A stretch of DNA of 64,000 bases from Rhodococcus sp. 06-462-5 (GTDB taxonomy: Bacteria; Actinomycetota; Actinomycetes; Mycobacteriales; Mycobacteriaceae). Location of the stretch: contig NZ_NOYD01000013.1 of the NCBI RefSeq assembly GCF_002258315.1, positions 248,001-312,000 on the forward strand, written 5' to 3'. How positions within the stretch are numbered: position 1 is the stretch's first letter; every line of letters begins with the position of its first letter. Shown here one piece after another: positions 34,511 to 43,209 of this stretch. A program made the translations under genes and the position numbers. The notes beneath the pieces are model-generated. The model saw nothing but the letters and a program-made list of their open reading frames with translations. It was not told the DNA's origin and ran no database searches.

Positions 34511-35977
34511 TCAGTGCGCACTCTGGACCTTCTTGGGGAGCGCGAACACCAACGCCAGTGCCACGAGACTGAACGCGGCACTCACGGCCATCGCCATGGC
34601 CGCGCCGTGCAGAAAACCGGAGCCGACGGTATCGGGGCCGGTGATGGTCAGAGATCCGAACAGCACACTGCCGATCACGGCGATACCGATCGCCGAGCCG
34701 ACGCGCTGCATGGTGGAGATGACCCCGCTCGCGGCTCCCGCGTCGTCTCGATCGACGGTTGCGACGATGAACTGCGCGTTGGGTGCGATGAACGCGCCGT
34801 TGCCCAGACCCGCGATGAACAGAGGCACCAACAGAGTCCAGTGCGAGATCGTGTCGGCAGAGCTGGTCGCAAGGATGATCCACAGCCAGATCAGCCCGAT
34901 CGAGACGAGCGAGGCCCCGAGTATCAGAACGGTGCGACCGAGACGGATCGTCAGCCTGTTGCTCTGCGAGGCGGCAATGATGCTGCCGATCGCGAACGGT
35001 ATGGACACCAGTCCCGATGCCAGAGCCGTGTTGCCCAGTCCGGTCTGCCACAGCAGCGAGATGGTGAAGAAAATGCTCGTGAAGGCGGCGAAGTAGACGA
35101 GCGCGAGGATCACACCTCCGGTGAACGCCGGACGGGTGAACAACCGAGGTGGCACCAACGGATTCTGTCCGCGGCCGCTCCGAATCACTTCCCACCAGCC
35201 GAACAGCGCGATGAGCCCGAGGCCTGCGGCGATCGTCAGGTAGGTCCACATGGGCCAGCCCAATTCCTGGCCCTCGATCAGCGGAACGAGCAGTGCGATC
35301 AGACCAGCCGAGATGAGGACCAGCCCGAGCCAGTCGATTCCGGGGCGGGCCGTCGGCTCGGAATCGGTCTTGTTCGGGAGCAGCACCGCCGCCGCGACGA
35401 GACCGACGATTCCGATCGGCAGGTTGACCCAGAAGACGAGTCGCCAGCCGTTCTCGTCGCCGAAAGCCTGGATGATCAGGCCGCCGACGATCGGTCCGAG
35501 CGCAGTCGACACTCCGATGACCGCACCCATGATGGCGAATGCCTTGCCCCGCACCGGTCCTGGGAACAACAGCTGAATGAACGCGGTGACTGCCGGAACG
35601 AACATGCCGCCCGCCAAGCCCTGAACGACTCGCGCGACGACCAATTGCAGATCGTCCTGAGCCAGCCCACACGCGAAACTCGCGAGAGTGAAGAGGGCGA
35701 GCCCGGTGAAGAAGACCCATTTGTGGCCGATCCGGTCGCCCACCTTGCCTGCCGGGATGAGAGCCAATCCGAAGGCGAGTGCGTACCCCGAGATGATCCA
35801 CGACAGAACCGATTCCGACGCGTCCAACGTGGTGCTGATCGTCGGTAGTGCCACGTTGACGATGGTGGTGTCCAGCAAAGCCATGAACATGCCGAGCAGC
35901 AGAACCACGAGCGCTTTCCAGGCGCGTGCTGGCACCTCTGTCGCTGGTGGAGTTGCAGAGGCAATTCCGTCGGTCAC
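34511..35977 (-). CDS. MFS multidrug exporter, DHA2 (EmrB/QacA) type
   Basis: This 488-residue integral membrane protein has about 14 spans, the mark of the DHA2 group. The N-terminal span carries the family motif LLGMFMALLDTTIVNVALPTI, followed by WIISGYALAFGLALIPAGKVGDRIGHKWVFFTG with the A-motif GDRIGHK. The C-terminal part ends in AAFSLVALALVFALPKKV. Such pumps export drugs or amphipathic compounds using the proton gradient. The gene converges on the GAF-ANTAR gene with a gap of 9 bases. Upstream on the same strand lies a small single-span membrane protein gene. Confidence 0.93.
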   Translation of the reverse strand: MTDGIASATPPATEVPARAWKALVVLLLGMFMALLDTTIVNVALPTISTTLDASESVLSWIISGYALAFGLALIPAGKVGDRIGHKWVFFTGLALFTLASFACGLAQDDLQLVVARVVQGLAGGMFVPAVTAFIQLLFPGPVRGKAFAIMGAVIGVSTALGPIVGGLIIQAFGDENGWRLVFWVNLPIGIVGLVAAAVLLPNKTDSEPTARPGIDWLGLVLISAGLIALLVPLIEGQELGWPMWTYLTIAAGLGLIALFGWWEVIRSGRGQNPLVPPRLFTRPAFTGGVILALVYFAAFTSIFFTISLLWQTGLGNTALASGLVSIPFAIGSIIAASQSNRLTIRLGRTVLILGASLVSIGLIWLWIILATSSADTISHWTLLVPLFIAGLGNGAFIAPNAQFIVATVDRDDAGAASGVISTMQRVGSAIGIAVIGSVLFGSLTITGPDTVGSGFLHGAAMAMAVSAAFSLVALALVFALPKKVQSAH

Positions 35978-36029
35978 TGTGTCGTCCTTCGTCGTTGTCG
36001 CCGAGCAGTATCGTCCGACCGATCCTCGG

Positions 36030-36185
36030 TCACTGTCCGATCATTGCCGTTGCGACGAAGACCCACGACAGTCCTGTGGCCAAGACCACGAACGCCGACG
36101 CCACTATTCGGCTGCCCCACACGGTCTCCACGAGAGCAGTCTCCGCGTGAGCAGCCGCGCCTGCCGTACCCGTAGGCGTCATCAT
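36030..36185 (-). CDS. Small single-span membrane protein (51 aa)
   Basis: A 51-residue frame on the minus strand starts at two adjacent ATGs (36185 and 36182) and stops at TGA 36030. The N-terminal half is polar (TPTGTAGAAAHAETALVETVWGS) and the C-terminal half is one membrane span (IVASAFVVLATGLSWVFVATAMIGQ). Length and layout are those of typical small actinobacterial membrane proteins. It lies 52 bases upstream of the exporter gene in the same direction and may be co-transcribed. The binding site is weak (GGGTGG). There is no homologue I can name. Confidence 0.5.
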   Translation of the reverse strand: MMTPTGTAGAAAHAETALVETVWGSRIVASAFVVLATGLSWVFVATAMIGQ

Positions 36186-36256
36186 CAATTTCCCACCCTG
36201 CATCCGCGACCCTCGTCATTTCCGGCCGGTGGATACCCTGGGAACCCACGCCGAAA

Positions 36257-36724
36257 CTACGGTGTCGCGAGTACAGCCTCCAGCGCGTCCAGAAAGGGGT
36301 GCTGCGAGGCGAGCAGCTTGGTTCTCGCCTGGGCCAGCGGAAACCACTCGATGCGGTCGACCTCGGGAAACGACTTCATGAGGCCGGATTTCGGGGGCCA
36401 TTCCATCTCGAATGTGTTGCTCACCGCATTCGAGACATCCAGATCGGCCTCGACGCCGAACGCGGTGACGATCTTTCCGCCGCGCTGTGTGACGGTGCCG
36501 AGTTCGACCGGTTCCCCAGCAGGGACGTCGAACCCGACTTCCTCACGAAATTCCCGCTGCGCCGCCGTCCAGGGGTCTTCACCGTCGGTGATCAGGCCTT
36601 TGACGATCGACCAGGCTCCCTCGTCCTTGCGAGCCCAGAACGGTCCGCCGGGGTGAGCGATCAGGACATCCGGACCGTCGACACCGACGCGATACAACAG
36701 GATCCCTGCACTCGTATTGACCAT
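36257..36724 (-). CDS. NUDIX hydrolase
   Basis: This 155-residue protein contains a full Nudix box: GLITDGEDPWTAAQREFREEVGFD, with the REFxEEvG core that binds magnesium and the diphosphate of the substrate. It begins VNTSAGILLYRVGVDGPDVLIAHPGGPFW, a family start with the A-x-G-I-L-L strand. A Trp-rich segment (FWARKDEGAWSIVKG) precedes the box and is typical of the group that acts on ADP-ribose or dinucleotide polyphosphates, but the substrate is not fixed. Divergent from the SDR gene. Confidence 0.9.
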   Translation of the reverse strand: MVNTSAGILLYRVGVDGPDVLIAHPGGPFWARKDEGAWSIVKGLITDGEDPWTAAQREFREEVGFDVPAGEPVELGTVTQRGGKIVTAFGVEADLDVSNAVSNTFEMEWPPKSGLMKSFPEVDRIEWFPLAQARTKLLASQHPFLDALEAVLATP

Positions 36725-36819
36725 GGCCTCAGCGTGCCATCAATTCGGTTGCCCTCCGTCATTTGTCGTCACTACCGTTATCGCGGCTCACGACCACACA
36801 TCTACGGGAAGTAGGCGAC

Positions 36820-37653
36820 ATGGACACGGCAGGATCGGACAGGGTCTGGTTGATCACCGGGGCCAGCTCGGGATTCGGTCGCGAATTCGTTCGTGGCGCT
36901 CTCGAGGCGGGCGATCGGGTGATGTCCACGGCCCGTAGCGTCGCCGATCTCGAGGGGCCCGAAAGCGATCGTTTACTTCACGCACGGCTCGACGTGACCG
37001 ATCAGGAGTCGATCGACTCCACCGTGGCCTGTGCGCTCGACCGATTCGGGCGCATCGATATCCTGGTCAACAATGCCGGTTTCGGCCTGCTCGGAGCGTT
37101 CGAGGAGATCGACGAACCCGACTTTCGCCATAACCTGGAGGTCAACTTCTTCGGCCCACTGGCCGTCACCCGGGCGGTGTTGCCTTCGATGCGGGCGCGC
37201 CGCAGCGGCCACATCGTGCAGATGTCCTCGGTCGTCGGCGTGGTACCCGGTCCGGGCGGGACCGCATATGCGGGTGGCAAATTCGCGCTCGAAGGCTTCT
37301 CGGAGGCTCTCGCCGCGGAGGTGCGTCATCTCGGTATCGGTGTCACCATCGTCGAACCTGGCCCGTTCCGCACCGACGCAAGTGGACGGTCGATGCGATG
37401 GGGAACCCCTCTCGACGATTACGCAGCCCTGATCGGACCGGCTCGAACCGCCTTCGAAGCCACCCACGGCCATCAGCCCGGCGACCCACGCCGCGGTGTC
37501 GATGCCGTCATTGCCGCGATTTCTTCGGACACTCCCCCGCTGCGGCTTCCGCTGGGCTCGAAGTCCTTCGAATGGATCGAGACCTACCTCCAAGGCCGCC
37601 TCGATCAAACCCGCGACGTTCGCCCTGCGGGTTCCGATACCGACTACAAGTGA
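36820..37653 (+). CDS. Short-chain dehydrogenase/reductase
   Basis: This 277-residue classical SDR has the cofactor motif TGASSGFG (13-20), NNAG (84-87), catalytic S136/S137, and Y150-x3-K154 in AYAGGKFALEG. The arginine pattern after the first strand (TARS) suggests preference for NADPH. ATG 36820 follows GGGAAGTAGGCGAC; frame extension upstream is not supported. It runs into the gene for the butyrolactone-type TetR receptor 57 bases downstream, on the same strand. In Streptomyces, reductases of this class finish butyrolactone autoregulators, so this one might do so here; an unrelated metabolic role is equally possible. Confidence 0.88.
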   Translation: MDTAGSDRVWLITGASSGFGREFVRGALEAGDRVMSTARSVADLEGPESDRLLHARLDVTDQESIDSTVACALDRFGRIDILVNNAGFGLLGAFEEIDEPDFRHNLEVNFFGPLAVTRAVLPSMRARRSGHIVQMSSVVGVVPGPGGTAYAGGKFALEGFSEALAAEVRHLGIGVTIVEPGPFRTDASGRSMRWGTPLDDYAALIGPARTAFEATHGHQPGDPRRGVDAVIAAISSDTPPLRLPLGSKSFEWIETYLQGRLDQTRDVRPAGSDTDYK

Positions 37654-37689
37654 ATCGTCATTGTTGCTGCACGCCGTGCCACGAACCCA

Positions 37690-37709
37690 GGTAACAGTTA
37701 TTGTCTACC
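37690..37709 (+). promoter_or_regulatory. Candidate operator upstream of the butyrolactone-receptor gene
   Basis: An imperfect palindrome, GGTAACA then 6 bases then TGTCTACC, ends one base before the ATG of the TetR gene. TetR-family repressors usually bind such sites over their own start. It shares the core TAACAG with a sequence in front of the synthase gene, which is suggestive only. Confidence 0.3.
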
Positions 37710-37710
37710 G

Positions 37711-38352
37711 ATGCAGGAGCGTGCAGCGTCCACCAGGCAGGCCGTACTCCAAGGGGCCGCCGCCAGTTTCGAGAAGTTCGGTTACGGCACAGCAAGTTTG
37801 AGCACCATCATCGCCCATGCCGGGGTCAGCAAAGGCGCGATGTATTTCCATTTTTCGTCCAAGGAAGATCTGGCGCAGGCCGTGATCGACGCGCAACTGG
37901 CCATGGCGGCGAGTGCGAGCACCCTCATAATCGAGCAAACGCCGAAAGCGTTGGACGCCTTGATCCTGGTGAGCAAGGAGTTGGGACGCCAACTGCAGAC
38001 CGAGTCGATTGCCCGCGGAGGTATGCGGTTGACGCTGGAGTCGGCCATCGTGGGCAGCCCCAATGCGCAGGCGTTCGAGGAATGGGTCGGCAAGATGGGC
38101 GATCTGGCCGCACGCGCTCAGGCCGAGGGCGACATCGTCGACGGTATGGACGCGCTCACGCTCGGCCGCTACATCGTTGCTTCGTTCACCGGCGTGCAGA
38201 CGGTGTCGGAGATGCTGACCGGACGCGCCGATCTACAGCAGAGGCTGACCGAGATGTGGCAGATGTTGCTGCCCGCGGTGGTGCCCCGCCGACGCCTCCC
38301 GCGGGTGATGGCAGTTGCCGAGGACGCCCTTATCGACTGGAGCGATCGGTAG
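37711..38352 (+). CDS. TetR-family gamma-butyrolactone receptor-like regulator (ScbR/ArpA type)
   Basis: This 213-residue repressor has a TetR helix-turn-helix at about 26-57 (FGYGTASLSTIIAHAGVSKGAMYFHFSSKEDLAQAVI), closely matching ScbR/ArpA-type receptors (SKGAMYFHF is the hallmark). The C-terminal ligand pocket continues through GRYIVASFTGVQTVSEMLTGRADL, also typical of that group. In Streptomyces these receptors release DNA when bound to a gamma-butyrolactone. The adjacent AfsA-like gene supports this role. The 3' end overlaps the end of the convergent synthase gene by 23 bases, an unusual arrangement, since scbR and scbA are normally divergent. Confidence 0.85.
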   Translation: MQERAASTRQAVLQGAAASFEKFGYGTASLSTIIAHAGVSKGAMYFHFSSKEDLAQAVIDAQLAMAASASTLIIEQTPKALDALILVSKELGRQLQTESIARGGMRLTLESAIVGSPNAQAFEEWVGKMGDLAARAQAEGDIVDGMDALTLGRYIVASFTGVQTVSEMLTGRADLQQRLTEMWQMLLPAVVPRRRLPRVMAVAEDALIDWSDR

Positions 38353-39244
38353 GAGCCAACCACGGTTCGGATGTCGCCGTGACGGACATCGCCGACAGCA
38401 CCACGCCGTCGTGCTCGAACTGAATGCGGAAGACGCCGTCGGTGGAGTCCGTGTCTACGATCACCGAGCACGGGTTGGTCCACTCGGCGAATCCCATGAA
38501 CCTCACTTCGCACGAGGTGAAATCCAATGCCGGTGTTCCGGTGGCCAAGCGCAGCGCCTGACGAGCCGCCTCGAGCATCGTGACGCCCGGTAGGTACTCG
38601 ACCGAATGGTCGAACATCGCCAGGTTGCGCGGATCCGGCGCGACGACGATGGTCCCGTCGGATGTGTGCCGCGCCAGCACCACGTCGGACGGATCGAGAC
38701 GTCCGACGGAGGACGGCTGGACCACCTCGGTTCCGGCCGGCAGAAAACGGAAGTGGGGGTCGGCAATGGTCGACTTCCGAAACTGCGAATACACCTCGGG
38801 TCCGATGGTCCGGACGGACGCTGTCCCCGACGCGACGAGGTGAGTGCCGTTCAGGAGTCGGGCCGAGAGCTTCATGTTGTCCAGCGACTCGTTCTCGAAC
38901 TTCACGTCGGTCGTGATCGACTCTGCGACAAGCGAATCGTCGATGTCGTCGACCGACAGCGGGTCCAGGATCTCGAAACGAGAGTGCTCGATGAACACCA
39001 CGTGGTCGAGTGGCACGCCGTGGTTGACGTGACAGAAGAGGCTGATCGCTTGGCGCAGAGCCTCCGCCACCATCAACGAGTCGTGGGTTCGGCGGACCGG
39101 CGCGAACATGCGATGCGATGTGGGGAACTGAACCGCCGCCCGATGGGTGCCGTCGACGGTCTCGTAATCGGTCAACAGAACGTCGCCCGGTGACCGCCGA
39201 TGCACCAGGTGACGTGGAACGGTTGCTGCGTAACTCAAACTCAT
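38330..39244 (-). CDS. AfsA/ScbA-like gamma-butyrolactone biosynthesis protein
   Basis: This 304-residue protein has the layout of A-factor-type synthases, two hot-dog-like repeats. The first repeat begins with PRHLVHRRSPGDVLLTDYE and has FCHVNHGVPLDHVVFIEHSRFEIL; the second has LARHTSDGTIVVAPDPRNLAMFDHSVEYLPGVTMLEAARQAL. These enzymes join a beta-ketoacyl chain to dihydroxyacetone phosphate, the first step to gamma-butyrolactone signals. ATG 39244 follows AAGGGG; the frame to 39295 is upstream noise. It is convergent with the receptor gene. Related genes are known from Rhodococcus jostii, so a signalling molecule in this strain is likely. Confidence 0.87.
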   Translation of the reverse strand: MSLSYAATVPRHLVHRRSPGDVLLTDYETVDGTHRAAVQFPTSHRMFAPVRRTHDSLMVAEALRQAISLFCHVNHGVPLDHVVFIEHSRFEILDPLSVDDIDDSLVAESITTDVKFENESLDNMKLSARLLNGTHLVASGTASVRTIGPEVYSQFRKSTIADPHFRFLPAGTEVVQPSSVGRLDPSDVVLARHTSDGTIVVAPDPRNLAMFDHSVEYLPGVTMLEAARQALRLATGTPALDFTSCEVRFMGFAEWTNPCSVIVDTDSTDGVFRIQFEHDGVVLSAMSVTATSEPWLAPTDRSSR

Positions 39245-39252
39245 GAAGCCCC

Positions 39253-39280
39253 TTAAAACCGACCGACCCGGCTTTTTATA
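39253..39280 (-). promoter_or_regulatory. Candidate receptor-binding site before the AfsA-like gene
   Basis: The A+T-ended sequence with AAAACCG and CGGCTTTT separated by ACCGACC is a near-palindrome directly upstream of the synthase start, resembling the alternating A+T/CCG pattern of autoregulatory elements bound by ArpA/ScbR proteins. A second palindrome TAAC-N11-GTTA lies further upstream at 39378-39396. Neither is proven. Confidence 0.35.
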
Positions 39281-39481
39281 GCACTGTTGAGCCACCGGGA
39301 TCGCTCGTTCAGTATGTCGCGGACGACCGACAAAACTGACATCGGTCGACGGGATTCATTCATTCGATATACAGAAATAACGGTCACGATCTGTTAACTA
39401 ACTCGAACTCTCGGTACCACATGTCCGGTACGTTCACGGGCCGAGCAGGAGGCCCAGATGGCCCACCCACGACAGCAAAAA

Positions 39482-39507
39482 TCCCCGCCCGGAGAACCGG
39501 ACGGGGA
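39482..39507 (-). terminator. Rho-independent terminator of tRNA-Asn
   Basis: TCCCCGTCCGG and CCGGGCGGGGA (minus-strand sense) form a stem of about 10 bp around a TTCT loop, followed on that strand by TTTTT (A-run at 39477-39481). It starts 5 bases after the end of the tRNA gene and is the clearest intrinsic terminator in this window. Confidence 0.85.
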
Positions 39508-39512
39508 CTGCG

Positions 39513-39585
39513 CTCCCCCACCTGGACTCGAACCAGGAACCCTTCGATTAACAGTCGAATGCTCTGCCAATTGAGCTATGGGGGA
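39513..39585 (-). tRNA. tRNA-Asn (anticodon GTT)
   Basis: The 73-nt cloverleaf is complete: acceptor TCCCCCA with TGGGGGA, D arm GCTC-GAGC, anticodon stem TTCGA-TCGAA around loop CTGTTAA, T arm CCTGG-CCAGG with TTCGAGT, discriminator G. CCA is not encoded. A strong terminator follows it. Confidence 0.96.
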
Positions 39586-39723
39586 TTACCTCGCGGCGTC
39601 ACACTCTCGTGCGAGCCGTTGGAAACAATAGCGCACACCCCCTGCCGAGTACCAAATCGCCCTGCTCGAGGTTCGTCGGGCAAGATGGAAGAACAGCCGC
39701 ACGCTCTATGGAAGGACCTACTG

Positions 39724-39969
39724 ATGATTCGTTTGGTACTGGCGGCTGGAGCTGCGTATGTACTCGGTGCCAAGGCAGGACGTGGCCGGTACGAGCAGAT
39801 TCGCAAGACTGCGAGCGCCGTCGCGTCGAGCCCGGCCACCAAGAAGGCGATCGAGGTCGGCCGCCAGAAGCTGTCCGATTCCCTGAACACCCAGCCGCGA
39901 CTGGAACCGATGAAGCCGATCGACGACGAGACCCAGGTCTTCGTTCCCCGCGATCAGCTGCGGCGCTAA
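39724..39969 (+). CDS. Small conserved protein, YtxH-like, one N-terminal span
   Basis: This 81-residue protein starts MIRLVLAAGAAYVLGAKAGRGRYEQI. The short hydrophobic stretch followed by G-x-K-A-G-R-x-R-Y-E-Q-I is widespread in actinobacteria as a small YtxH-like membrane-associated protein of unknown role. The rest is basic, helical (KTASAVASSPATKKAIEVGRQKLSDSL) and ends in a polar tail. ATG 39724 follows GGAAGGA. Its stop overlaps the stop of dnaG on the other strand by 4 bases. Confidence 0.75.
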   Translation: MIRLVLAAGAAYVLGAKAGRGRYEQIRKTASAVASSPATKKAIEVGRQKLSDSLNTQPRLEPMKPIDDETQVFVPRDQLRR

Positions 39970-41882
39970 CCGACCTCGGCCACACTTCCGACGGCGAGCT
40001 CGAGCAGACTGCGGCGGTACTGCTCGAGGGCGATGAGGTCGCCGAACAACGCGTTGTAGTCGTCGGGCTTCTCCACCGGTGACATGCGCTGCAGTTTCGA
40101 TTTGAGTTCGGCCACCTGTTGGCCGACCCACACTTCCTGGAGCCGTGCGAGTACGCCCGAGATGTAGCGGGTGAGAGCGTCGTCGGCCACGCGCATCGGA
40201 TCGACGGCCAGCTCGGTGACCAACGACACGACAACGGCGTCCTTGGCCTGTTTGGCCACGGCGTCGACCCACTCCCCTCCGCCCAAGCCTGCAGCGGTGC
40301 CGCCGGCAGCGGCCACTGCGTCGCGCACGGCCGAGTACGCCGGGTGATGGAAGCTCTCCGGCGGGAGCGAATCGAACACCGTGCCTGCCATCGCAGGCAT
40401 CTGCAGTACCGCCTTGAGGGCTTCCCGTTGCGGCCACAGAGAAGGATCCGTGGGATTGGGACGCGGAGGTCCGGTGGGGGCCTCCACGGGAGCTGCCTGA
40501 CGCTTCTCGAACGGGACGCGCTTGCCGTTGGTGTCGCCTCGGGCACCCTTCTTCGCCTCGTCGCGCACGCGGGCGAGCACCATCGCGGTGTCGTCCCAGC
40601 CGGTCCAGCCGGCCAACTGCCGCGCATACTCGTCCCGGAGCGACGCGTCCTTGATGCGGGCGACCACGGGGACGGTTCGCTTCAATGCTTCGACGCGACC
40701 CTCGGGCGTGTCCAGATCATGTTCTCGTAGCAGCGATTTGACCACGAAGGCGAACATCGGGGTGCGCCTGGCCACGAGATCGCGCACGGCGTTGTCGCCG
40801 GACTTCAAACGAAGGTCGCACGGGTCCATTCCGTCCGGCGCGACGGCGACGAACGTCTGACCGGCGATCTTCTGATCACCCTCGAATGCCTTCATCGCGG
40901 CGGCCTGGCCGGCCTCGTCTCCGTCGAAGGTGTAGATCACTTCGCCGCGAAAGTAGCTGTCGTCCATCATCAGTCGCCGCAGCATCGCCAGGTGATCCTC
41001 ACCGAAAGCGGTTCCGCAGGATGCCACCGCAGTCTTGACGCCTGCCAGGTGCATCGCCATGACGTCGGTGTAGCCCTCGACGATGACGGCCTGATGCGAC
41101 TTCGCGATCTCCTTGCGCGCCAGATCGAGGCCGAACAACACCTGAGACTTCTTGTACAGCATGGTTTCCGGGGTGTTGATGTACTTGCCCGGCATCGTGT
41201 CGTCGTCGAACAGTTTGCGCGCTCCGAAGCCGATCACGTCGCCGCTCTGACTGCGAATGGGCCACACCAGCCGTCGCCGGAAGCGGTCGATCGGCGTCCC
41301 TCGCTTGCCGGGTGTCGCCAACCCTGCGTCGACTATTTCCTTGGCCTCGAAGCCCTTGCCGAGCAGGTGCTTGGTGAGGGTGTCCCAGCCGTCGGGCGCG
41401 TATCCGCAGCCGTAAGCCAGGGCGGCGTGCCCGTCGAAGTTGCGTTCGGTGAGGTAGTCCCGCGCGGTCTGGGCGTCGGGACCACTGAGCCTGCCCGCGT
41501 AGAACTCCTGCGCAGCAGCGTTCGCGGCGATCAGGCGTGCTCGGGTGCCGCGGTCACGTTGAACCGACGGCCCTCCGCCCTCGTAGGAGATCGAGTAGTT
41601 CAACCGATCGGCCAATTGCTCGACGGCCTCGACGAAGGAGATGTGCTCGATCTTCTGGAGGAAGGAGTAGGCGTCACCTCCTTCGCCGCAGCCGAAGCAG
41701 TGATAGTGACCGTGGTTGGGTCGGACGTGGAACGACGGAGACTTCTCGTCGTGGAAGGGACACAACCCCTTCATGGAGTCGCCGCCCGCGCGCTTGAGAG
41801 AGACGTAGTCGCCGACTATGTCTTCGATCCGTGTGCGTTCGCGAATGGCGGCGATGTCGCGTTCAGGAATTCGGCCGGCCAC
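39966..41882 (-). CDS. dnaG: DNA primase
   Basis: This 638-residue primase makes RNA primers for replication. The N-terminal CHC2 zinc finger has C41, H44, C62 and C65 in CPFHDEKSPSFHV and HCFGCGEGGD. The TOPRIM/primase core follows, with SGDVIGFGAR, the glutamate in HQAVIVEGYTDVMAMHLAG and the acidic motif EVIYTFDGDEAGQAA that binds catalytic metal. The C-terminal 170 or so residues form the DnaB-helicase-binding region. All parts are complete and the length is usual. The upstream gene dgt lies 52 bases away on the same strand, as in mycobacteria. Confidence 0.97.
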   Translation of the reverse strand: MAGRIPERDIAAIRERTRIEDIVGDYVSLKRAGGDSMKGLCPFHDEKSPSFHVRPNHGHYHCFGCGEGGDAYSFLQKIEHISFVEAVEQLADRLNYSISYEGGGPSVQRDRGTRARLIAANAAAQEFYAGRLSGPDAQTARDYLTERNFDGHAALAYGCGYAPDGWDTLTKHLLGKGFEAKEIVDAGLATPGKRGTPIDRFRRRLVWPIRSQSGDVIGFGARKLFDDDTMPGKYINTPETMLYKKSQVLFGLDLARKEIAKSHQAVIVEGYTDVMAMHLAGVKTAVASCGTAFGEDHLAMLRRLMMDDSYFRGEVIYTFDGDEAGQAAAMKAFEGDQKIAGQTFVAVAPDGMDPCDLRLKSGDNAVRDLVARRTPMFAFVVKSLLREHDLDTPEGRVEALKRTVPVVARIKDASLRDEYARQLAGWTGWDDTAMVLARVRDEAKKGARGDTNGKRVPFEKRQAAPVEAPTGPPRPNPTDPSLWPQREALKAVLQMPAMAGTVFDSLPPESFHHPAYSAVRDAVAAAGGTAAGLGGGEWVDAVAKQAKDAVVVSLVTELAVDPMRVADDALTRYISGVLARLQEVWVGQQVAELKSKLQRMSPVEKPDDYNALFGDLIALEQYRRSLLELAVGSVAEVG

Positions 41883-41934
41883 GAAGGGCAGTCTAGTCCC
41901 GATCCCGACCTACCCACATTCGGTCGCGGAACGG

Positions 41935-43209
41935 TCAGCCCCAGCTGGCCTGAGCTCCGAGCGAACGCTTGTCGATCAGTTCGAGTCGACTTTCGGTGTA
42001 CGACGCGATCTGGTCGACCACCACTCGGGTCCGTTCGGCATCGCTGTCGGCCCGCTGCCAGGCGGGCACCAGGATGGGGTCCAGCTCGCCCGGAGCCGAG
42101 CGCATCAACCACTCGGCGACGCGGTGGATGCGGTCGCGCTGACGCTCCTGCCTGACCTTGTGGCCTGCGTCGGACATCACGTACCGCAGGGCCATGGTCT
42201 TGAGCAGCGCAACCTCCGAGCCGACGATCGACGGCACCACCAGATCGGCATCGTAGCGACTCAACGGCGCGGTGCCGTACTTCTCGTGTGTGCCCTCGAT
42301 GGCGGCGGTGGCGAAGCGGCCGACGAGTTCACTGGTCATGTGCTTGAGCGCCACCGATGCGGCGAGAGTTCCGTCGTAGCGTCCGACCGCGACCACGACG
42401 GGCATCCTCGACAGGCGATCCGCGGCCTCGATCAGTTCGTCGACATCGAGTCCGCGAAATTCCGAGACGCCGAGTTCGGCGAGGGCGCGTCGCTCGATCG
42501 GATCGGACAGCGCCCGTAGGTCGATTCGAGCGTCGATCACGCCGTCCTCGACGTCGTGCACCGAGTACGCCACGTCGTCCGACCAGTCCATGCTCTGCGC
42601 TTCGAGGCACTTGTGCTTGTCCGGAGCGCCGTCACGCACCCAGCCGAGAATGGCGGAGTCGTCGTCGTAGGCACCGAATTTCGCGCCGGGGGCCGGCCGG
42701 ATCCACGGGTATTTCGTGGCGGCATCGAGCGAGGCTCGGGTCAGGTTGAGTCCTGCGCTGCGGCCGTCGGCGTCGAGGATCTTCGGCTCGAGTCCGGTGA
42801 GAATGCGCAGGTTCTGCGCGTTGCCCTCGAAACCGCCGCAGTCCTGGGCCACTTCGTCGAGTGCGCGTTCACCGTTGTGTCCGTACGGCGGATGGCCGAT
42901 GTCGTGCGCCAGCCCGGCGAGGTCCACCAGATCGGGATCGCTGCCGAGACCCTCGGCGATGCTGCGGCCGATCTGCGCAACTTCGAGCGAGTGCGTCAAC
43001 CGCGTGCGCGGGGTGTCTCCGTCTCGCGGTCCGGTGACCTGGGTCTTGTCCGCGAGTCTGCGCAGTGCGGCGCAGTGCAACACGCGGGCTCGATCGCGCG
43101 CGAAGGCGCTTCGATGCGAGGCGTTGTCCGCCCCGGCCCGCAGTCCTGCGGTCTTGGGAGGTTCGCTGACGAATCGTTCGACGTCGTGAGCGGAGTATGT
43201 GCCGGTCAT
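41935..43209 (-). CDS. dgt: Deoxyguanosine triphosphate triphosphohydrolase
   Basis: This 424-residue HD-domain enzyme hydrolyses dNTPs to nucleoside and tripolyphosphate. The metal site shows H73 ([14 protein letters not shown]) and H102-D103 with H106 and H111 in [16 protein letters not shown]. Further HD-domain residues follow in [16 protein letters not shown]. The N-terminal [23 protein letters not shown] is the usual family start. It stands between dnaG and the DUF218 gene on the same strand, overlapping neither; its start at 43209 directly abuts the end of the DUF218 gene. Confidence 0.95.
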   Translation of the reverse strand: MTGTYSAHDVERFVSEPPKTAGLRAGADNASHRSAFARDRARVLHCAALRRLADKTQVTGPRDGDTPRTRLTHSLEVAQIGRSIAEGLGSDPDLVDLAGLAHDIGHPPYGHNGERALDEVAQDCGGFEGNAQNLRILTGLEPKILDADGRSAGLNLTRASLDAATKYPWIRPAPGAKFGAYDDDSAILGWVRDGAPDKHKCLEAQSMDWSDDVAYSVHDVEDGVIDARIDLRALSDPIERRALAELGVSEFRGLDVDELIEAADRLSRMPVVVAVGRYDGTLAASVALKHMTSELVGRFATAAIEGTHEKYGTAPLSRYDADLVVPSIVGSEVALLKTMALRYVMSDAGHKVRQERQRDRIHRVAEWLMRSAPGELDPILVPAWQRADSDAERTRVVVDQIASYTESRLELIDKRSLGAQASWG

